Source of the DNA: Pseudomonas rubra
GTDB taxonomy: Bacteria; Pseudomonadota; Gammaproteobacteria; Pseudomonadales; Pseudomonadaceae
Assembly: GCF_028656935.1 (NCBI RefSeq)
Contig: NZ_JAMDGZ010000025.1
Coordinates: forward strand, 25,332-89,331
Length of the DNA: 64,000 nt
Direction of reading: 5' to 3'
A program made the translations under genes and the position numbers. Positions 12,170 to 21,059 of the stretch are shown one piece after another. How positions within the stretch are numbered: the first letter of the stretch is position 1; each line of letters starts with the position of its first letter. Under the pieces are notes generated by a model. It searched no databases and had not been told where the DNA came from. It saw nothing but the letters and a program-made list of their open reading frames with translations.

Positions 12170-12200
12170 GCTGGCCACCCTAAAACCTGCGACGACTACC

Positions 12201-14654
12201 ATGACCAGCCCCACGCCTTGCTACCACTGCGCCCTGCCCGTACCTGCCGGCAGCCACTTCACTGCCGTGGTGCTCGGCCAGCCACGGGCGTTTTGCTGCC
12301 CCGGCTGCCAGGCCGTTGCCGAGGCCATCGTCGCCGGCAACCTGGAAAGCTATTACCAGCACCGTAGCGAAGCCAGCGCCAACCCCGATGCCCTGCCCCA
12401 GCAACTGGTCGACGAACTGGCCCTGTACGACCGCGCCGACGTGCAAAAACCCTTCGTCCGGCACAGCGGCGAGCTGGCCGAAACCACCCTGCTGATCGAA
12501 GGCATCAGTTGCGCAGCCTGCGGCTGGTTGATCGAGAAACATCTGCGCAACCTGCCGGCCGTGGCCGAGGCGCGACTGAACCTGTCCAACCACCGCCTGC
12601 AGGTGAGCTGGGCCGACAGTGAGCTGGCGCTGTCGAAACTGCTCGCCGAACTGCGCCATATCGGCTACGCCGCCCACCCCTACCAGGCCGATCGCGCCGC
12701 CGAACAGCTGGCCAGCGAGAACCGCACGGCCCTGCGCCAGCTCGGCGTCGCCGGGCTGCTGTGGTTCCAGGCGATGATGGCGACCATGGCCACCTGGCCG
12801 GAATTCAACATCGACCTTAGTCCCGAACTGCACACCATCCTGCGCTGGGTGGCGCTGTTCCTGACCACACCGATCGTGTTCTACAGTTGCGCGCCATTCT
12901 TCCGTGGCGCCGCCCGCGACCTGCGCACCCGCCACCTGACCATGGACGTGTCGGTATCCCTGGCGATCGGCCTGGCCTATGGCGCCGGGATCTGGACCGC
13001 GATCACTGGCAGCGGCGAGCTGTACTTCGACGCCGTGGGCATGTTTGCCCTGTTCCTGCTGGCCGGACGTTACCTTGAACGCCGCGCCCGCGAGCGCACT
13101 GCCGCTGCCACCGCGCAACTGGTCAACCTGCTGCCGGCCTCGTGCCTGCGCCTGGGCGCCGCCGGGCAGAGCGAGCGCATCCTGCTCAGTGAATTGCACC
13201 TCAAGGACTGCGTGCTGATCCCGCCTGGGCATGTAGTCCCCGCCGACGGGCGTATCGTCAGCGGCCAGTCGAGTATCGACGAATCGCTGCTGACCGGTGA
13301 ATACCTGCCGCAACCGCGCAGCGCTGGCGACGCGGTCACTGCCGGCACCCTCAACGTCGAGAGCGCACTGACCGTCGAGGTCCAGGCCCTGGGCCAGGAC
13401 ACGCGCCTGTCGGCGATCGTGCGCCTGCTGGAGCGGGCTCAGTCGGAAAAACCACGCCTCGCGGAAATCGCCGACCGCGCCTCGCAATGGTTCCTGCTGT
13501 TTACCCTGGTGGCCTCGGCGGCCATCGGCCTGCTGTGGTGGCAGATAGATCCGTCGCGGGCGTTCTGGATTGTCCTGGCCATGCTGGTTGCCACCTGCCC
13601 CTGCGCCCTGTCGTTGGCCACCCCGACTGCGCTGACTGCGGCCACCGGCACCCTGCACAAACTCGGCCTGCTGCTGACCCGTGGTCATGTGCTCGAAGGC
13701 CTGAACCAGATCGACACGGTGATCTTCGACAAGACCGGCACCCTCACCGAGGGCCGGCTGACCCTACGGGCGATCCGCCCCTTACGCGATAGCGATGCCG
13801 ACCGCTGCCTGATGCTCGCCGCCGCCCTCGAGAACCGCTCCGAACACCCCATTGCCCGTGCCTTCGGCCGCGCCAGCCAGGCTGCCGACGAGGTTCAGGC
13901 GATACCCGGCCTGGGCCTGGAAGGCAAGGTTGGCCAGCAGCACTTGCGCATCGGCGAGGCAGGTTTCGTCTGCGCCCTCAGTGCCACCAACGCCCCGGCA
14001 ATGCCCGACGAAGCCGGGCAATGGCTGCTGCTCGGTGACCAGCAGGGCCCGCTGGCCTGGTTCGTCCTCGATGACCGTCTGCGCTCTGACGCCGCCGACC
14101 TCCTGGCCGCCTGCCGCGCCCGCGGCTGGCACACCCTGCTGCTGTCCGGCGACAGCTCGCCGATGGTCCACAGCGTGGCTGCCGAGTTGCAGATCGACCA
14201 GGCCATCGGCGGCCTGCGCCCTGACGACAAGCTGGAAAAACTCAAGGCCCTGCAGCAGCAAGGGCGCAAGGTGCTGATGCTCGGTGACGGGGTCAACGAT
14301 GTGCCGGTGCTGGCCGCCGCCGATATCAGCATCGCCATGGGCTCGGCCACCGACCTGGCCAAAACCTGCGCCGATGCGGTCCTGCTGTCCAATCGCCTGG
14401 AAGCACTGGTGCAGGCCTTTAGCCTGGCCCGCCGCACCCGGCGGATCATTATCGAGAACCTGCTGTGGGCCTCGGCGTATAATGGCGTCATGCTGCCGTT
14501 TGCCGCGCTGGGCTGGATCACGCCAATCTGGGCGGCGGTCGGCATGTCGGTCAGTTCGCTGATCGTGGTCCTCAATGCCCTGCGCCTGACCCGCGCCAGC
14601 GGCCTGCCGGCCAACTACACGCCAGCCCCCGCCGCGCATCCCGCGACGGCCTGA
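12201..14654 (+). CDS. ccoI: Copper-exporting P1B-type ATPase for cbb3 assembly (CcoI/FixI)
   Basis: An 817-aa ATPase that moves Cu(I) out of the cytoplasm for delivery to CuB of CcoN. In order: an N-terminal Cys-rich segment (CYHCALP, FCCPGCQAV), an HMA domain with GISCAACGWLIEKH, membrane helices, the CPC metal site in VATCPCALSLATP, the phosphorylation site DKTGTLTEG, the HP locus SEHPIARAFG, and GDGVNDVPVL near the end. ATG 12201 (MTSPTPCYHC) is the first Met compatible with the Cys-rich start; the frame extending upstream crosses the REP element and is not coding. Confidence 0.95.
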   Translation: MTSPTPCYHCALPVPAGSHFTAVVLGQPRAFCCPGCQAVAEAIVAGNLESYYQHRSEASANPDALPQQLVDELALYDRADVQKPFVRHSGELAETTLLIEGISCAACGWLIEKHLRNLPAVAEARLNLSNHRLQVSWADSELALSKLLAELRHIGYAAHPYQADRAAEQLASENRTALRQLGVAGLLWFQAMMATMATWPEFNIDLSPELHTILRWVALFLTTPIVFYSCAPFFRGAARDLRTRHLTMDVSVSLAIGLAYGAGIWTAITGSGELYFDAVGMFALFLLAGRYLERRARERTAAATAQLVNLLPASCLRLGAAGQSERILLSELHLKDCVLIPPGHVVPADGRIVSGQSSIDESLLTGEYLPQPRSAGDAVTAGTLNVESALTVEVQALGQDTRLSAIVRLLERAQSEKPRLAEIADRASQWFLLFTLVASAAIGLLWWQIDPSRAFWIVLAMLVATCPCALSLATPTALTAATGTLHKLGLLLTRGHVLEGLNQIDTVIFDKTGTLTEGRLTLRAIRPLRDSDADRCLMLAAALENRSEHPIARAFGRASQAADEVQAIPGLGLEGKVGQQHLRIGEAGFVCALSATNAPAMPDEAGQWLLLGDQQGPLAWFVLDDRLRSDAADLLAACRARGWHTLLLSGDSSPMVHSVAAELQIDQAIGGLRPDDKLEKLKALQQQGRKVLMLGDGVNDVPVLAAADISIAMGSATDLAKTCADAVLLSNRLEALVQAFSLARRTRRIIIENLLWASAYNGVMLPFAALGWITPIWAAVGMSVSSLIVVLNALRLTRASGLPANYTPAPAAHPATA

Positions 14655-14666
14655 CCAGGAGCCTCC

Positions 14667-14879
14667 ATGCCCGCGCTTTACATCATGATCCCGGCCGCCC
14701 TGCTGATCGTCGCTATCGCCATCTACATCTTCTTCTGGGCAGTGGACAGCGGCCAGTACGACGACCTCGACGGCCCGGCGCACAGCATCCTCTTCGACGA
14801 CCAGGATCCGCAGCACACCGCCGCCATGGATGAGGCCGACGGCAAGAAACCCGACAACGGCAAGCCGCCCCGTGACTGA
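14667..14879 (+). CDS. ccoS: cbb3 oxidase assembly protein CcoS
   Basis: A 70-aa protein with one N-terminal helix (ALYIMIPAALLIVAIAIYIFFWAV) and the family-typical SGQYDDLDGPAHSILFDDQ. CcoS is needed for heme and copper insertion into CcoN in other bacteria. It starts 12 bp after ccoI and overlaps the next gene by 8 bp. Confidence 0.93.
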   Translation: MPALYIMIPAALLIVAIAIYIFFWAVDSGQYDDLDGPAHSILFDDQDPQHTAAMDEADGKKPDNGKPPRD

Positions 14880-15555
14880 CCTTTTACCCCTGCTCAGCTC
14901 GGCATTGATCCTCGGCCTGCTCGGCGGCGGTCACTGCCTGGGCATGTGCGGCGGCCTGATGGGCGCCCTGACCCTGGCCATCCCCAAAGAGCAACGTAGC
15001 CGCCGCTTTCGCCTGCTGCTGGCCTACAACCTGGGGCGCATCCTCAGTTATGCCCTGGCCGGCTTGCTGCTCGGGCTCGCCGGCTGGGCAGTCGCCAACA
15101 GCCCGGTGGCCACCGCCATGCGCGTGCTCGCCGCACTGCTACTGATCAGCATGGGCCTGTACCTGGCCGGCTGGTGGAGCGGCCTGACCCGCATTGAGGG
15201 CCTGGGGCGCGGCCTGTGGCGGCATATCCAGCCCGTGGCCAACCGCCTGCTGCCGGTCTCCAGCCTGCCTCGCGCACTGCTGCTAGGTACACTGTGGGGC
15301 TGGTTGCCCTGCGGCCTGGTGTACAGCACCCTGCTCTGGGCAGCGAGCCAGGGCAATGCCGCCGACAGCGCGCTGTTGATGCTGACTTTCGGTCTTGGCA
15401 CCTGGCCGGTGTTGCTGGCCACCGGCCTTGCCGCCGAACGCACCAGCGCCTTGCTGCGCCAGCGCAGCGTGCGCGTCGCCGGTGGCGTGCTGGTGATGCT
15501 GTTCGGCCTGTGGACCCTGCCAGGCCCGCACCAGCACTGGCTGATGGGCCACTGA
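14872..15555 (+). CDS. Membrane protein of the TauE/SafE-DsbD_2 group, ccoS-linked
   Basis: A 227-aa protein with about six hydrophobic segments and the signature GGHCLGMCGGLMGAL near the N terminus, plus GTLWGWLPCGLVYS in the second half; the paired Cys motifs are typical of DsbD_2-type (cytochrome c biogenesis transmembrane) proteins. Its constant place after ccoS in pseudomonads suggests a role in copper or redox handling during oxidase assembly, but the exact function is not established. The start is a GTG at 14872 overlapping ccoS by 8 bp; the frame upstream lies inside ccoS. Confidence 0.85.
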   Translation: MTDLLPLLSSALILGLLGGGHCLGMCGGLMGALTLAIPKEQRSRRFRLLLAYNLGRILSYALAGLLLGLAGWAVANSPVATAMRVLAALLLISMGLYLAGWWSGLTRIEGLGRGLWRHIQPVANRLLPVSSLPRALLLGTLWGWLPCGLVYSTLLWAASQGNAADSALLMLTFGLGTWPVLLATGLAAERTSALLRQRSVRVAGGVLVMLFGLWTLPGPHQHWLMGH

Positions 15556-15562
15556 AGCGGCG

Positions 15563-15576
15563 TTGATACAAATCAA
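15563..15576. promoter_or_regulatory. Anr/FNR box upstream of hemN
   Basis: TTGATACAAATCAA is an exact match to the consensus TTGAT-N4-ATCAA. It lies 62 bp before the hemN ATG, a distance compatible with class II activation. The gene for Anr is the next one downstream of hemN. Confidence 0.9.
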
Positions 15577-15638
15577 CACGGGGTTGCCCCGCGCTCCCTA
15601 GACTCCGGACACTGCTGCTCTTTCTGGGGACTGCCCGC

Positions 15639-17021
15639 ATGCTCGACGTTCTTCGTTGGGACTCCGACCTGATTCACCGCTACGACCTGGCCGGCCCACG
15701 CTACACTTCCTACCCGACCGCGGTGCAACTGCACAGCGAAGTCGGCTCCTTCGACCTGCTGCACGCCCTGCGTGACAGCCGTCGCGCCGTACGCCCGCTG
15801 TCGATCTACGTGCATGTGCCGTTCTGCGCCAACATCTGCTACTACTGCGCCTGCAACAAGGTCATCACCAAGGACCGGGGCCGCGCCGCGCCCTACCTGC
15901 AACGCCTGGAGCAGGAAATCCAGCTGATCGCCTGCCACCTGGACCCCAAGCAAACCGTCGAGCAACTGCACTTTGGCGGCGGCACCCCGACGTTCCTCAG
16001 CCACGTAGAACTGCGCCAGCTGATGGCCCACCTGCGCCAGCACTTCAATCTGCTCGATGACGACTCCGGTGACTATGGCATCGAGATCGACCCACGCGAG
16101 GCCGACTGGTCGACCATGGGCCTGCTTCGCGAGCTGGGCTTCAACCGCGTCAGCCTGGGCGTGCAAGACCTCGATCCACTGGTGCAACGGGCAATCAACC
16201 GCCTGCAAAGCCTGGAGCAGACCCGGGCGATCATCGAAGCGGCGCGTACCCTGCAGTTTCGCTCGATCAACCTTGACTTGATCTACGGCCTGCCCAAGCA
16301 GACCCCGGAAGGTTTTGCCCGCACCGTCGAAGAAGTGATCAAGCTGCAGCCGGATCGTCTTTCCGTATTCAACTACGCCCACCTGCCCGAACGCTTCCTG
16401 CCGCAACGACGCATCGACAGCAATGAGTTGCCGGCCCCGGCTGCAAAACTGGAAATGCTCCACAACACCATCGAACAGCTAACCGCCGCCGGCTACGTCT
16501 ACATCGGCATGGACCACTTCGCCCTGCCCGATGACGCGCTGGCAATTGCCCAGGAAGAGTCGACCCTGCAGCGCAACTTCCAGGGCTATACCACCCATGG
16601 CCATTGTGACCTGATCGGCCTCGGCGTCTCGGCCATCAGCCAGATCGGCGACCTGTATTGCCAGAACAGCAGCGACCTCAATACCTACCAGGACACCTTG
16701 TCCACCGCCCAGCTGGCCACCAGCCGCGGGCTGATCTGTACCCAGGACGACCGACTGCGCCGGGCGGTGATCCAGCAGTTGATCTGCCACTTCGAACTGG
16801 ATTTCCAGACCTTCGAGCGCGATTTCACCATCGATTTTCGTGGCTACTTCAATGATCAGTGGCCTGCCCTGCAAGCGATGCACAAGGACGGACTGATCGA
16901 ACTGAGCAACGAGGGCATCAAGGTGCTGCCCGCCGGACGCTTGCTGGTGCGCTCGGTGTGCATGGTGTTCGACGCGTATCTGGACCTGCACAACCGCCAG
17001 CGCTTTTCCCGGGTCATCTGA
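15639..17021 (+). CDS. hemN: Oxygen-independent coproporphyrinogen III oxidase
   Basis: A 460-aa radical-SAM enzyme that decarboxylates coproporphyrinogen III to protoporphyrinogen IX without oxygen, supplying heme to the cbb3 oxidases in low oxygen. The cluster motif is PFCANICYYCACNK (C63-x3-C67-x2-C70, with the HemN-type CxC at 70-72). YVHVPFC, LHFGGGTPTFLS and VSLGVQDLDPLVQRAINR follow family patterns. Regulation by Anr is strongly suggested by the perfect box 62 bp upstream. It is followed by anr after 216 bp. Confidence 0.97.
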   Translation: MLDVLRWDSDLIHRYDLAGPRYTSYPTAVQLHSEVGSFDLLHALRDSRRAVRPLSIYVHVPFCANICYYCACNKVITKDRGRAAPYLQRLEQEIQLIACHLDPKQTVEQLHFGGGTPTFLSHVELRQLMAHLRQHFNLLDDDSGDYGIEIDPREADWSTMGLLRELGFNRVSLGVQDLDPLVQRAINRLQSLEQTRAIIEAARTLQFRSINLDLIYGLPKQTPEGFARTVEEVIKLQPDRLSVFNYAHLPERFLPQRRIDSNELPAPAAKLEMLHNTIEQLTAAGYVYIGMDHFALPDDALAIAQEESTLQRNFQGYTTHGHCDLIGLGVSAISQIGDLYCQNSSDLNTYQDTLSTAQLATSRGLICTQDDRLRRAVIQQLICHFELDFQTFERDFTIDFRGYFNDQWPALQAMHKDGLIELSNEGIKVLPAGRLLVRSVCMVFDAYLDLHNRQRFSRVI

Positions 17022-17237
17022 CTGCTGAGGTTTTTTGTCGCAGCGCACCTGGGTTTGGGCCAATGAAACCGGGACCAAACAGCACTGAACGGCTCTACAG
17101 CGCACAGGCTGCGCACCTTCAAGCACATCGCGGTTTTTCTGGCGCCAGCGTACGCCACTAGCGTACAAGCTGGCCGAAACACCCTGCCCTGAGTTACCCT
17201 TACGGCTTATGTGTGCTTTCCCACAAGGATTGAAGAA

Positions 17238-17972
17238 ATGTCCGAGCCAGTCAAACTGCGCCCCCACAACCAGGCCCATTGCAAGGATTGCAGCCTGGCG
17301 CCGCTGTGCCTGCCCTTGTCATTGAACTTGGAAGACATGGATGCACTGGATGAAATCGTCAAACGGGGGCGTCCGCTGAAAAAAGGCGAGTTCCTGTTCC
17401 GCCAGGGCGACAATTTCGGCTCGGTCTACGCGGTGCGTTCCGGCGCTCTGAAAACCTTCAGTCTCAGCGACAGTGGCGAGGAGCAGATCACCGGCTTCCA
17501 CCTGCCCAGCGAACTGGTCGGCCTGTCGGGCATGGACACCGAAGCCTACCCGGTGTCGGCCCAGGCCCAGGAAACCACCTCAGTTTGCGAAATCCCCTTC
17601 GAACGCCTGGATGAGCTGTCGGTGCAACTGCCACAGCTGCGCCGCCAGCTGATGCGGGTCATGAGCCGCGAGATCCGAGACGACCAGCAGATGATGCTAC
17701 TGCTGTCGAAAAAGACCGCGGACGAGCGCATCGCCACCTTCCTGGTCAACCTTTCGGCACGTTTCCGTGCTCGCGGTTACTCGGCCAACCAGTTCCGCCT
17801 GAGCATGTCGCGCAACGAGATCGGCAACTACCTGGGCCTGGCGGTCGAAACCGTGTCTCGGGTGTTCACCCGCTTCCAGCAAAACGGCCTGATCCAGGCC
17901 GAGGGCAAGGAGATCCACATCCTTGACCCGATCCAGCTGTGCGCCCTGGCCGGCGGCTCGCTGGACAGCTGA
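17238..17972 (+). CDS. anr: Oxygen-sensing transcription regulator Anr (FNR family)
   Basis: A 244-aa Crp/Fnr regulator. Cluster ligands are C15, C18 and C24 in [12 protein letters not shown] and C117 in TSVCEIPF, which bind an oxygen-labile [4Fe-4S]. A cyclic-nucleotide-like beta-roll is followed by a winged helix with the recognition helix [20 protein letters not shown], which fits TTGAT half-sites. ATG 17238 has AAGGATTGAAGAA upstream; the frame from 17211 is not supported. It likely controls hemN and oxidase genes in this window. Apt follows after 54 bp. Confidence 0.97.
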   Translation: MSEPVKLRPHNQAHCKDCSLAPLCLPLSLNLEDMDALDEIVKRGRPLKKGEFLFRQGDNFGSVYAVRSGALKTFSLSDSGEEQITGFHLPSELVGLSGMDTEAYPVSAQAQETTSVCEIPFERLDELSVQLPQLRRQLMRVMSREIRDDQQMMLLLSKKTADERIATFLVNLSARFRARGYSANQFRLSMSRNEIGNYLGLAVETVSRVFTRFQQNGLIQAEGKEIHILDPIQLCALAGGSLDS

Positions 17973-18026
17973 GCCTGCGCATAACAGGTATACTGGCGGG
18001 CATTGGTTTTTCAGGATACTCGCCTC

Positions 18027-18575
18027 ATGCCCAGCGCCACTTTCGACCTCAAAGCCCTGATCCGCCCGGTACCGGACTTCCCCAAGCCGGGCGTTATCTT
18101 TCGCGACATCACCCCGCTGTTCCAGTCACCGCGGGGCCTGCGCCATGTCGCCAATGCCTTTATCGAACGCTATGTCGAAACCGACTTCAGCCATATCGCT
18201 GCCATGGATGCGCGCGGCTTTCTGATCGGCTCGATCATCGCCCACCAGCTGAACAAGCCACTGATCCTGTTTCGCAAGCAAGGCAAGCTACCGGCCGACG
18301 TGCTCGCCGAAGGCTACCAGACCGAGTACGGCGAAGCCTTCCTCGAAGTGCACGCCGACAGCCTCTGTGAAGGTGATTCGGTACTGATTTTCGACGACCT
18401 GATCGCCACCGGGGGTACCTTGCTGGCCGCTACCAACCTGGTACGGCGCATGGGTGCGCAGGTGTTCGAGGCGGCGGCAATCATCGACCTGCCGGAGTTG
18501 GGTGGTTCACAGCGGCTGAATGAGGCCGGTGTGCCGACCTTTTGCCTGACCGGGTTTTCGCTGAGCGAGTATTGA
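18027..18575 (+). CDS. apt: Adenine phosphoribosyltransferase
   Basis: A 182-aa cytoplasmic enzyme converting adenine and PRPP to AMP. It has the N-terminal [15 protein letters not shown], the PRPP loop [17 protein letters not shown] and [15 protein letters not shown] 18027 (MPSATFDLK) matches the usual Pseudomonas length; an upstream in-frame TTG at 18003 would add eight residues and has no ribosome site. It is convergent with recR, with a REP pair between. Confidence 0.95.
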   Translation: MPSATFDLKALIRPVPDFPKPGVIFRDITPLFQSPRGLRHVANAFIERYVETDFSHIAAMDARGFLIGSIIAHQLNKPLILFRKQGKLPADVLAEGYQTEYGEAFLEVHADSLCEGDSVLIFDDLIATGGTLLAATNLVRRMGAQVFEAAAIIDLPELGGSQRLNEAGVPTFCLTGFSLSEY

Positions 18576-18579
18576 AAGC

Positions 18580-18634
18580 ATCGCGGGGCAAGCCCGCTCC
18601 CACCGGACAGGTAGGAGCGGGCTTGCCCCGCGAT
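18580..18634. repeat. REP pair between apt and recR
   Basis: Perfect 21-bp arms: ATCGCGGGGCAAGCCCGCTC plus C (18580-18600) and the complement ending CGCGAT (18614-18634). It lies between two convergent genes. Confidence 0.9.
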
Positions 18635-18647
18635 TGAAGTTCGATGG

Positions 18648-19250
18648 TTACAGCGAGATTGGTTTGCGCCCGGCGAACGAGTGCGCCAGGGTGCCGCCAT
18701 CGACCAGTTCCAGCTCACCACCCAGCGGCACACCATGAGCAATTCGCGAAGCGACCAGACCTTTGTCGGCCAGCAACTGGGCGATGTAATGGGCGGTCGC
18801 CTCACCTTCCACCGTCGGGTTGGTGGCCAGGATCACTTCGGTAAAGCTGCCCTGCTCCTGGATCCTCGCCATCAACTGCGGGATGCCAATGGCGTCCGGA
18901 CCCAAGCCATCGAGCGGCGACAGGTGCCCCTTGAGCACAAAGTAGCGGCCACGATAGCCCGTCTGCTCCACGGCATAGACATCCATCGGCCCTTCCACCA
19001 CGCACAGCAGGGTATCGTCCCGACGCGGGTCCGAACATTGCGGGCAGAGTGCCTGCTCGGTCAGGGTCCGGCACTGGCGGCAATGCCCAACACCTTCCAT
19101 GGCCTGACTCAAGGCCTGAGCCAGCCTGGTACCGCCACTGCGGTCGCGCTCAAGTAGCTGCAAGGCCATGCGTTGGGCGGTTTTCTGGCCAACGCCGGGC
19201 AGAATGCGCAGTGCGTCGATCAACTGGCGGATAAGTGGGCTGAAGCTCAT
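18648..19250 (-). CDS. recR: Recombination mediator protein RecR
   Basis: A 200-aa protein of the RecFOR pathway that helps load RecA on gapped DNA. It has the helix-hairpin-helix [16 protein letters not shown], a zinc finger ([16 protein letters not shown]) and a Toprim domain ([15 protein letters not shown], with [12 protein letters not shown]). In most bacteria recR is the last gene of dnaX-ybaB-recR; here a 5-kb fimbrial operon on the other strand separates it from ybaB. It therefore needs its own promoter, and a good candidate lies at 19281-19309. Confidence 0.97.
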   Translation of the reverse strand: MSFSPLIRQLIDALRILPGVGQKTAQRMALQLLERDRSGGTRLAQALSQAMEGVGHCRQCRTLTEQALCPQCSDPRRDDTLLCVVEGPMDVYAVEQTGYRGRYFVLKGHLSPLDGLGPDAIGIPQLMARIQEQGSFTEVILATNPTVEGEATAHYIAQLLADKGLVASRIAHGVPLGGELELVDGGTLAHSFAGRKPISL

Positions 19251-19614
19251 GGAAAAAGGCCTGGATGCAAATAAAGGCGGTTTATACCCCCCCCATGGGC
19301 CAGCGTCAAACCCATGCCCATGCTGCCTTTACATTCTGCACTTCCCAGCAAAAACACGCCTGGATATAAGCTACCGCTCAAGCACCGGCATTAGCATCAA
19401 CACGGTATTACAACAACCGTTAATACGCTCCTTTATTCCTACAAACACTGACAATTCAAGCCACAGTTTCTCACCGAGGCGCTCCTACATTAAAACCGTG
19501 CGCCCAGCCCCATAATCACCGCACTTTCAACCTCTACAACTTTTACGGGTTGTTTACTTGAAAGCCAAACCGGATTACTCAAACACCCATTAAACATCGC
19601 TATACGGTACCCAC
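19251..19614. other. AT-richer intergenic region between divergent recR and the fimbrial operon (364 bp)
   Basis: No gene is supported. The recR-proximal part holds a sigma-70 promoter with a homopolymer spacer. The rest (19310-19614) is notably richer in A and T than the flanking housekeeping genes and must carry the fimbrial promoter, but I could not pick -35/-10 boxes with confidence. Confidence 0.6.
19281..19309 (-). promoter_or_regulatory. Predicted sigma-70 promoter for recR with G8 run in the spacer
   Basis: On the minus strand, TTGACG (19309-19304), a 17-base spacer (19303-19287) and TATAAA (19286-19281). Bases 19287-19294 are eight C on the plus strand, that is eight G on the transcribed sense. 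The expected start near 19274 leaves about a 24-base leader before the recR ATG. Confidence 0.7.
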
Positions 19615-20154
19615 ATGATCACATCCAAACTTGGCGCAGTACTTGCCCTGTCACTGCTTGCAGGCATTACAACTACCGCCCAGGCTTCAGACGGCCGCAT
19701 CGAGTTCACCGGCAACGTGTTTGCTCAGACGTGCACGATTAACGGCGGTTCTGGCGCCAACAACTTTACCGTCCCCATGCGCCCGGCGCGCACCGATGAC
19801 CTGGGCTCCGCGGGCAACACCTACCTGGGGAGTGCATTTCAGATCAGGCTGACCGGGTGCAACCCACCTGCCGGGCGTATCGACATCGAGTTCCTCACCG
19901 GCAGCAGCGTCGACCCTGCCAGCGGCCGCTTGAAAGCCGATGCCGGTGGTGCCGCCAACGTCCAGGTACAGCTGCGCAACGCCAACAATGGTGCAATCCA
20001 TATCGGCCGGCCACAGGGTGAGCAGAACACCATCCCTGTCCAGTTGGCCAACGGCGCAGCCACCTTCAACTACTCGGCCCACTACTACGCCACCGGCACA
20101 GCCAGCGCCGGGCCAATCGCTACCCGGGTGGAATACCTGATCCGCTACATCTAA
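19615..20154 (+). CDS. Fimbrial major subunit (chaperone-usher pilin)
   Basis: A 179-aa exported pilin with a signal peptide (MITSKLGAVLALSLLAGITTT, cleavage near AQA-S) and a pilin domain DGRIEFTGNVFAQTCTINGG, whose Cys (QTC) is expected to pair with the Cys in RLTGCNPP. The C-terminal strand ATRVEYLIRYI fits the pattern used for donor-strand exchange. It is the first gene of the operon, so it is probably the main shaft protein. ATG 19615 has only a weak ribosome site upstream. I cannot assign a named pilus type. Confidence 0.85.
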   Translation: MITSKLGAVLALSLLAGITTTAQASDGRIEFTGNVFAQTCTINGGSGANNFTVPMRPARTDDLGSAGNTYLGSAFQIRLTGCNPPAGRIDIEFLTGSSVDPASGRLKADAGGAANVQVQLRNANNGAIHIGRPQGEQNTIPVQLANGAATFNYSAHYYATGTASAGPIATRVEYLIRYI

Positions 20155-20221
20155 GCCATGCGGGCAGCAGCCCCGGCAGCTGCCCCACTCCTCTCGACGG
20201 CCCTCACGCGACTGATTGCAC

Positions 20222-20962
20222 ATGACCTCAATCACCAAACTGTTACTCCTGGCAGTGACCTGGCTGAGCTGCATCGCCACCGTTCAAGCCAGTGTTGTCA
20301 TCTCCAACACCCGCATCATCTTTCCAGCCGAACAAGGTGAAGCCACCATTGGCCTGGAAAACAAGGCAAAGAATCCGACCCTGGTTCAAGCCTGGCTCGA
20401 CGACGGGGACAGCAAGGCAACCCCGGAGACCATCCAGGTACCGTTCATCGTCACGCCTGCCATAGCCCGTATCGAGGGCGGCAAGGGACAGACCGTCCGC
20501 CTGCTGCACAATGGCACGAAAATGGCGCAAGATCGCGAGACCCTGTACTGGTTCAACCTACTCGAAGTTCCTCCCAAGGCAGAGGGCGAGAATTACTTGC
20601 AATTTGCCTTTCGCTCCCGCATCAAAGTGCTCTATCGTCCAGCCAAATTACCAGGTCATGTTAACGAATCAGCCAACGCCATCAATTGGACGTTAGTTAG
20701 AAGCAACGACAAATGGACATTGAAAGCAGACAACCCCACTGCTTACTTCGTCAATATCGGTCATATTGAAATTGATTCCAACGGCCATAAGCTGGCATTT
20801 GGAAGTGGTCATATCGCGCCCTTTGCCAGTGAAACTTTCAGTGCATCGGAACAACTGAAAACACCGCCAACCAGCCCCATCAAGGTGAACTTCACCAGCA
20901 TCAATGATCACGGTGCCGGCGAAGACAATGCTGCTACTGCGGTTTATTCAAAACCCCTTTGA
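20222..20962 (+). CDS. Periplasmic pilus assembly chaperone (PapD family)
   Basis: A 246-aa protein with a signal peptide (ITKLLLLAVTWLSCIATVQA-S) and two Ig-like domains. The subunit-anchoring residues are visible: Arg in VVISNTRIIFPAEQGE and Lys in FRSRIKVLYRP. LYWFNLLEVPP is the conserved strand of the family. It caps pilin subunits in the periplasm and hands them to the usher. ATG 20222 is used; an in-frame TTG six bases earlier is the alternative. The second half (20640-20800) is rich in A and T, unlike the neighbouring housekeeping genes, which fits horizontal acquisition. Confidence 0.93.
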   Translation: MTSITKLLLLAVTWLSCIATVQASVVISNTRIIFPAEQGEATIGLENKAKNPTLVQAWLDDGDSKATPETIQVPFIVTPAIARIEGGKGQTVRLLHNGTKMAQDRETLYWFNLLEVPPKAEGENYLQFAFRSRIKVLYRPAKLPGHVNESANAINWTLVRSNDKWTLKADNPTAYFVNIGHIEIDSNGHKLAFGSGHIAPFASETFSASEQLKTPPTSPIKVNFTSINDHGAGEDNAATAVYSKPL

Positions 20963-21059
20963 ACCCTATGCGCCCGGCGGTTGAACTCCCCGCGACCACC
21001 GCGCGGGCACGCTACTGACTGCGGCGCGCTTTTATTACTGTTTAATATTACAGACCCCC

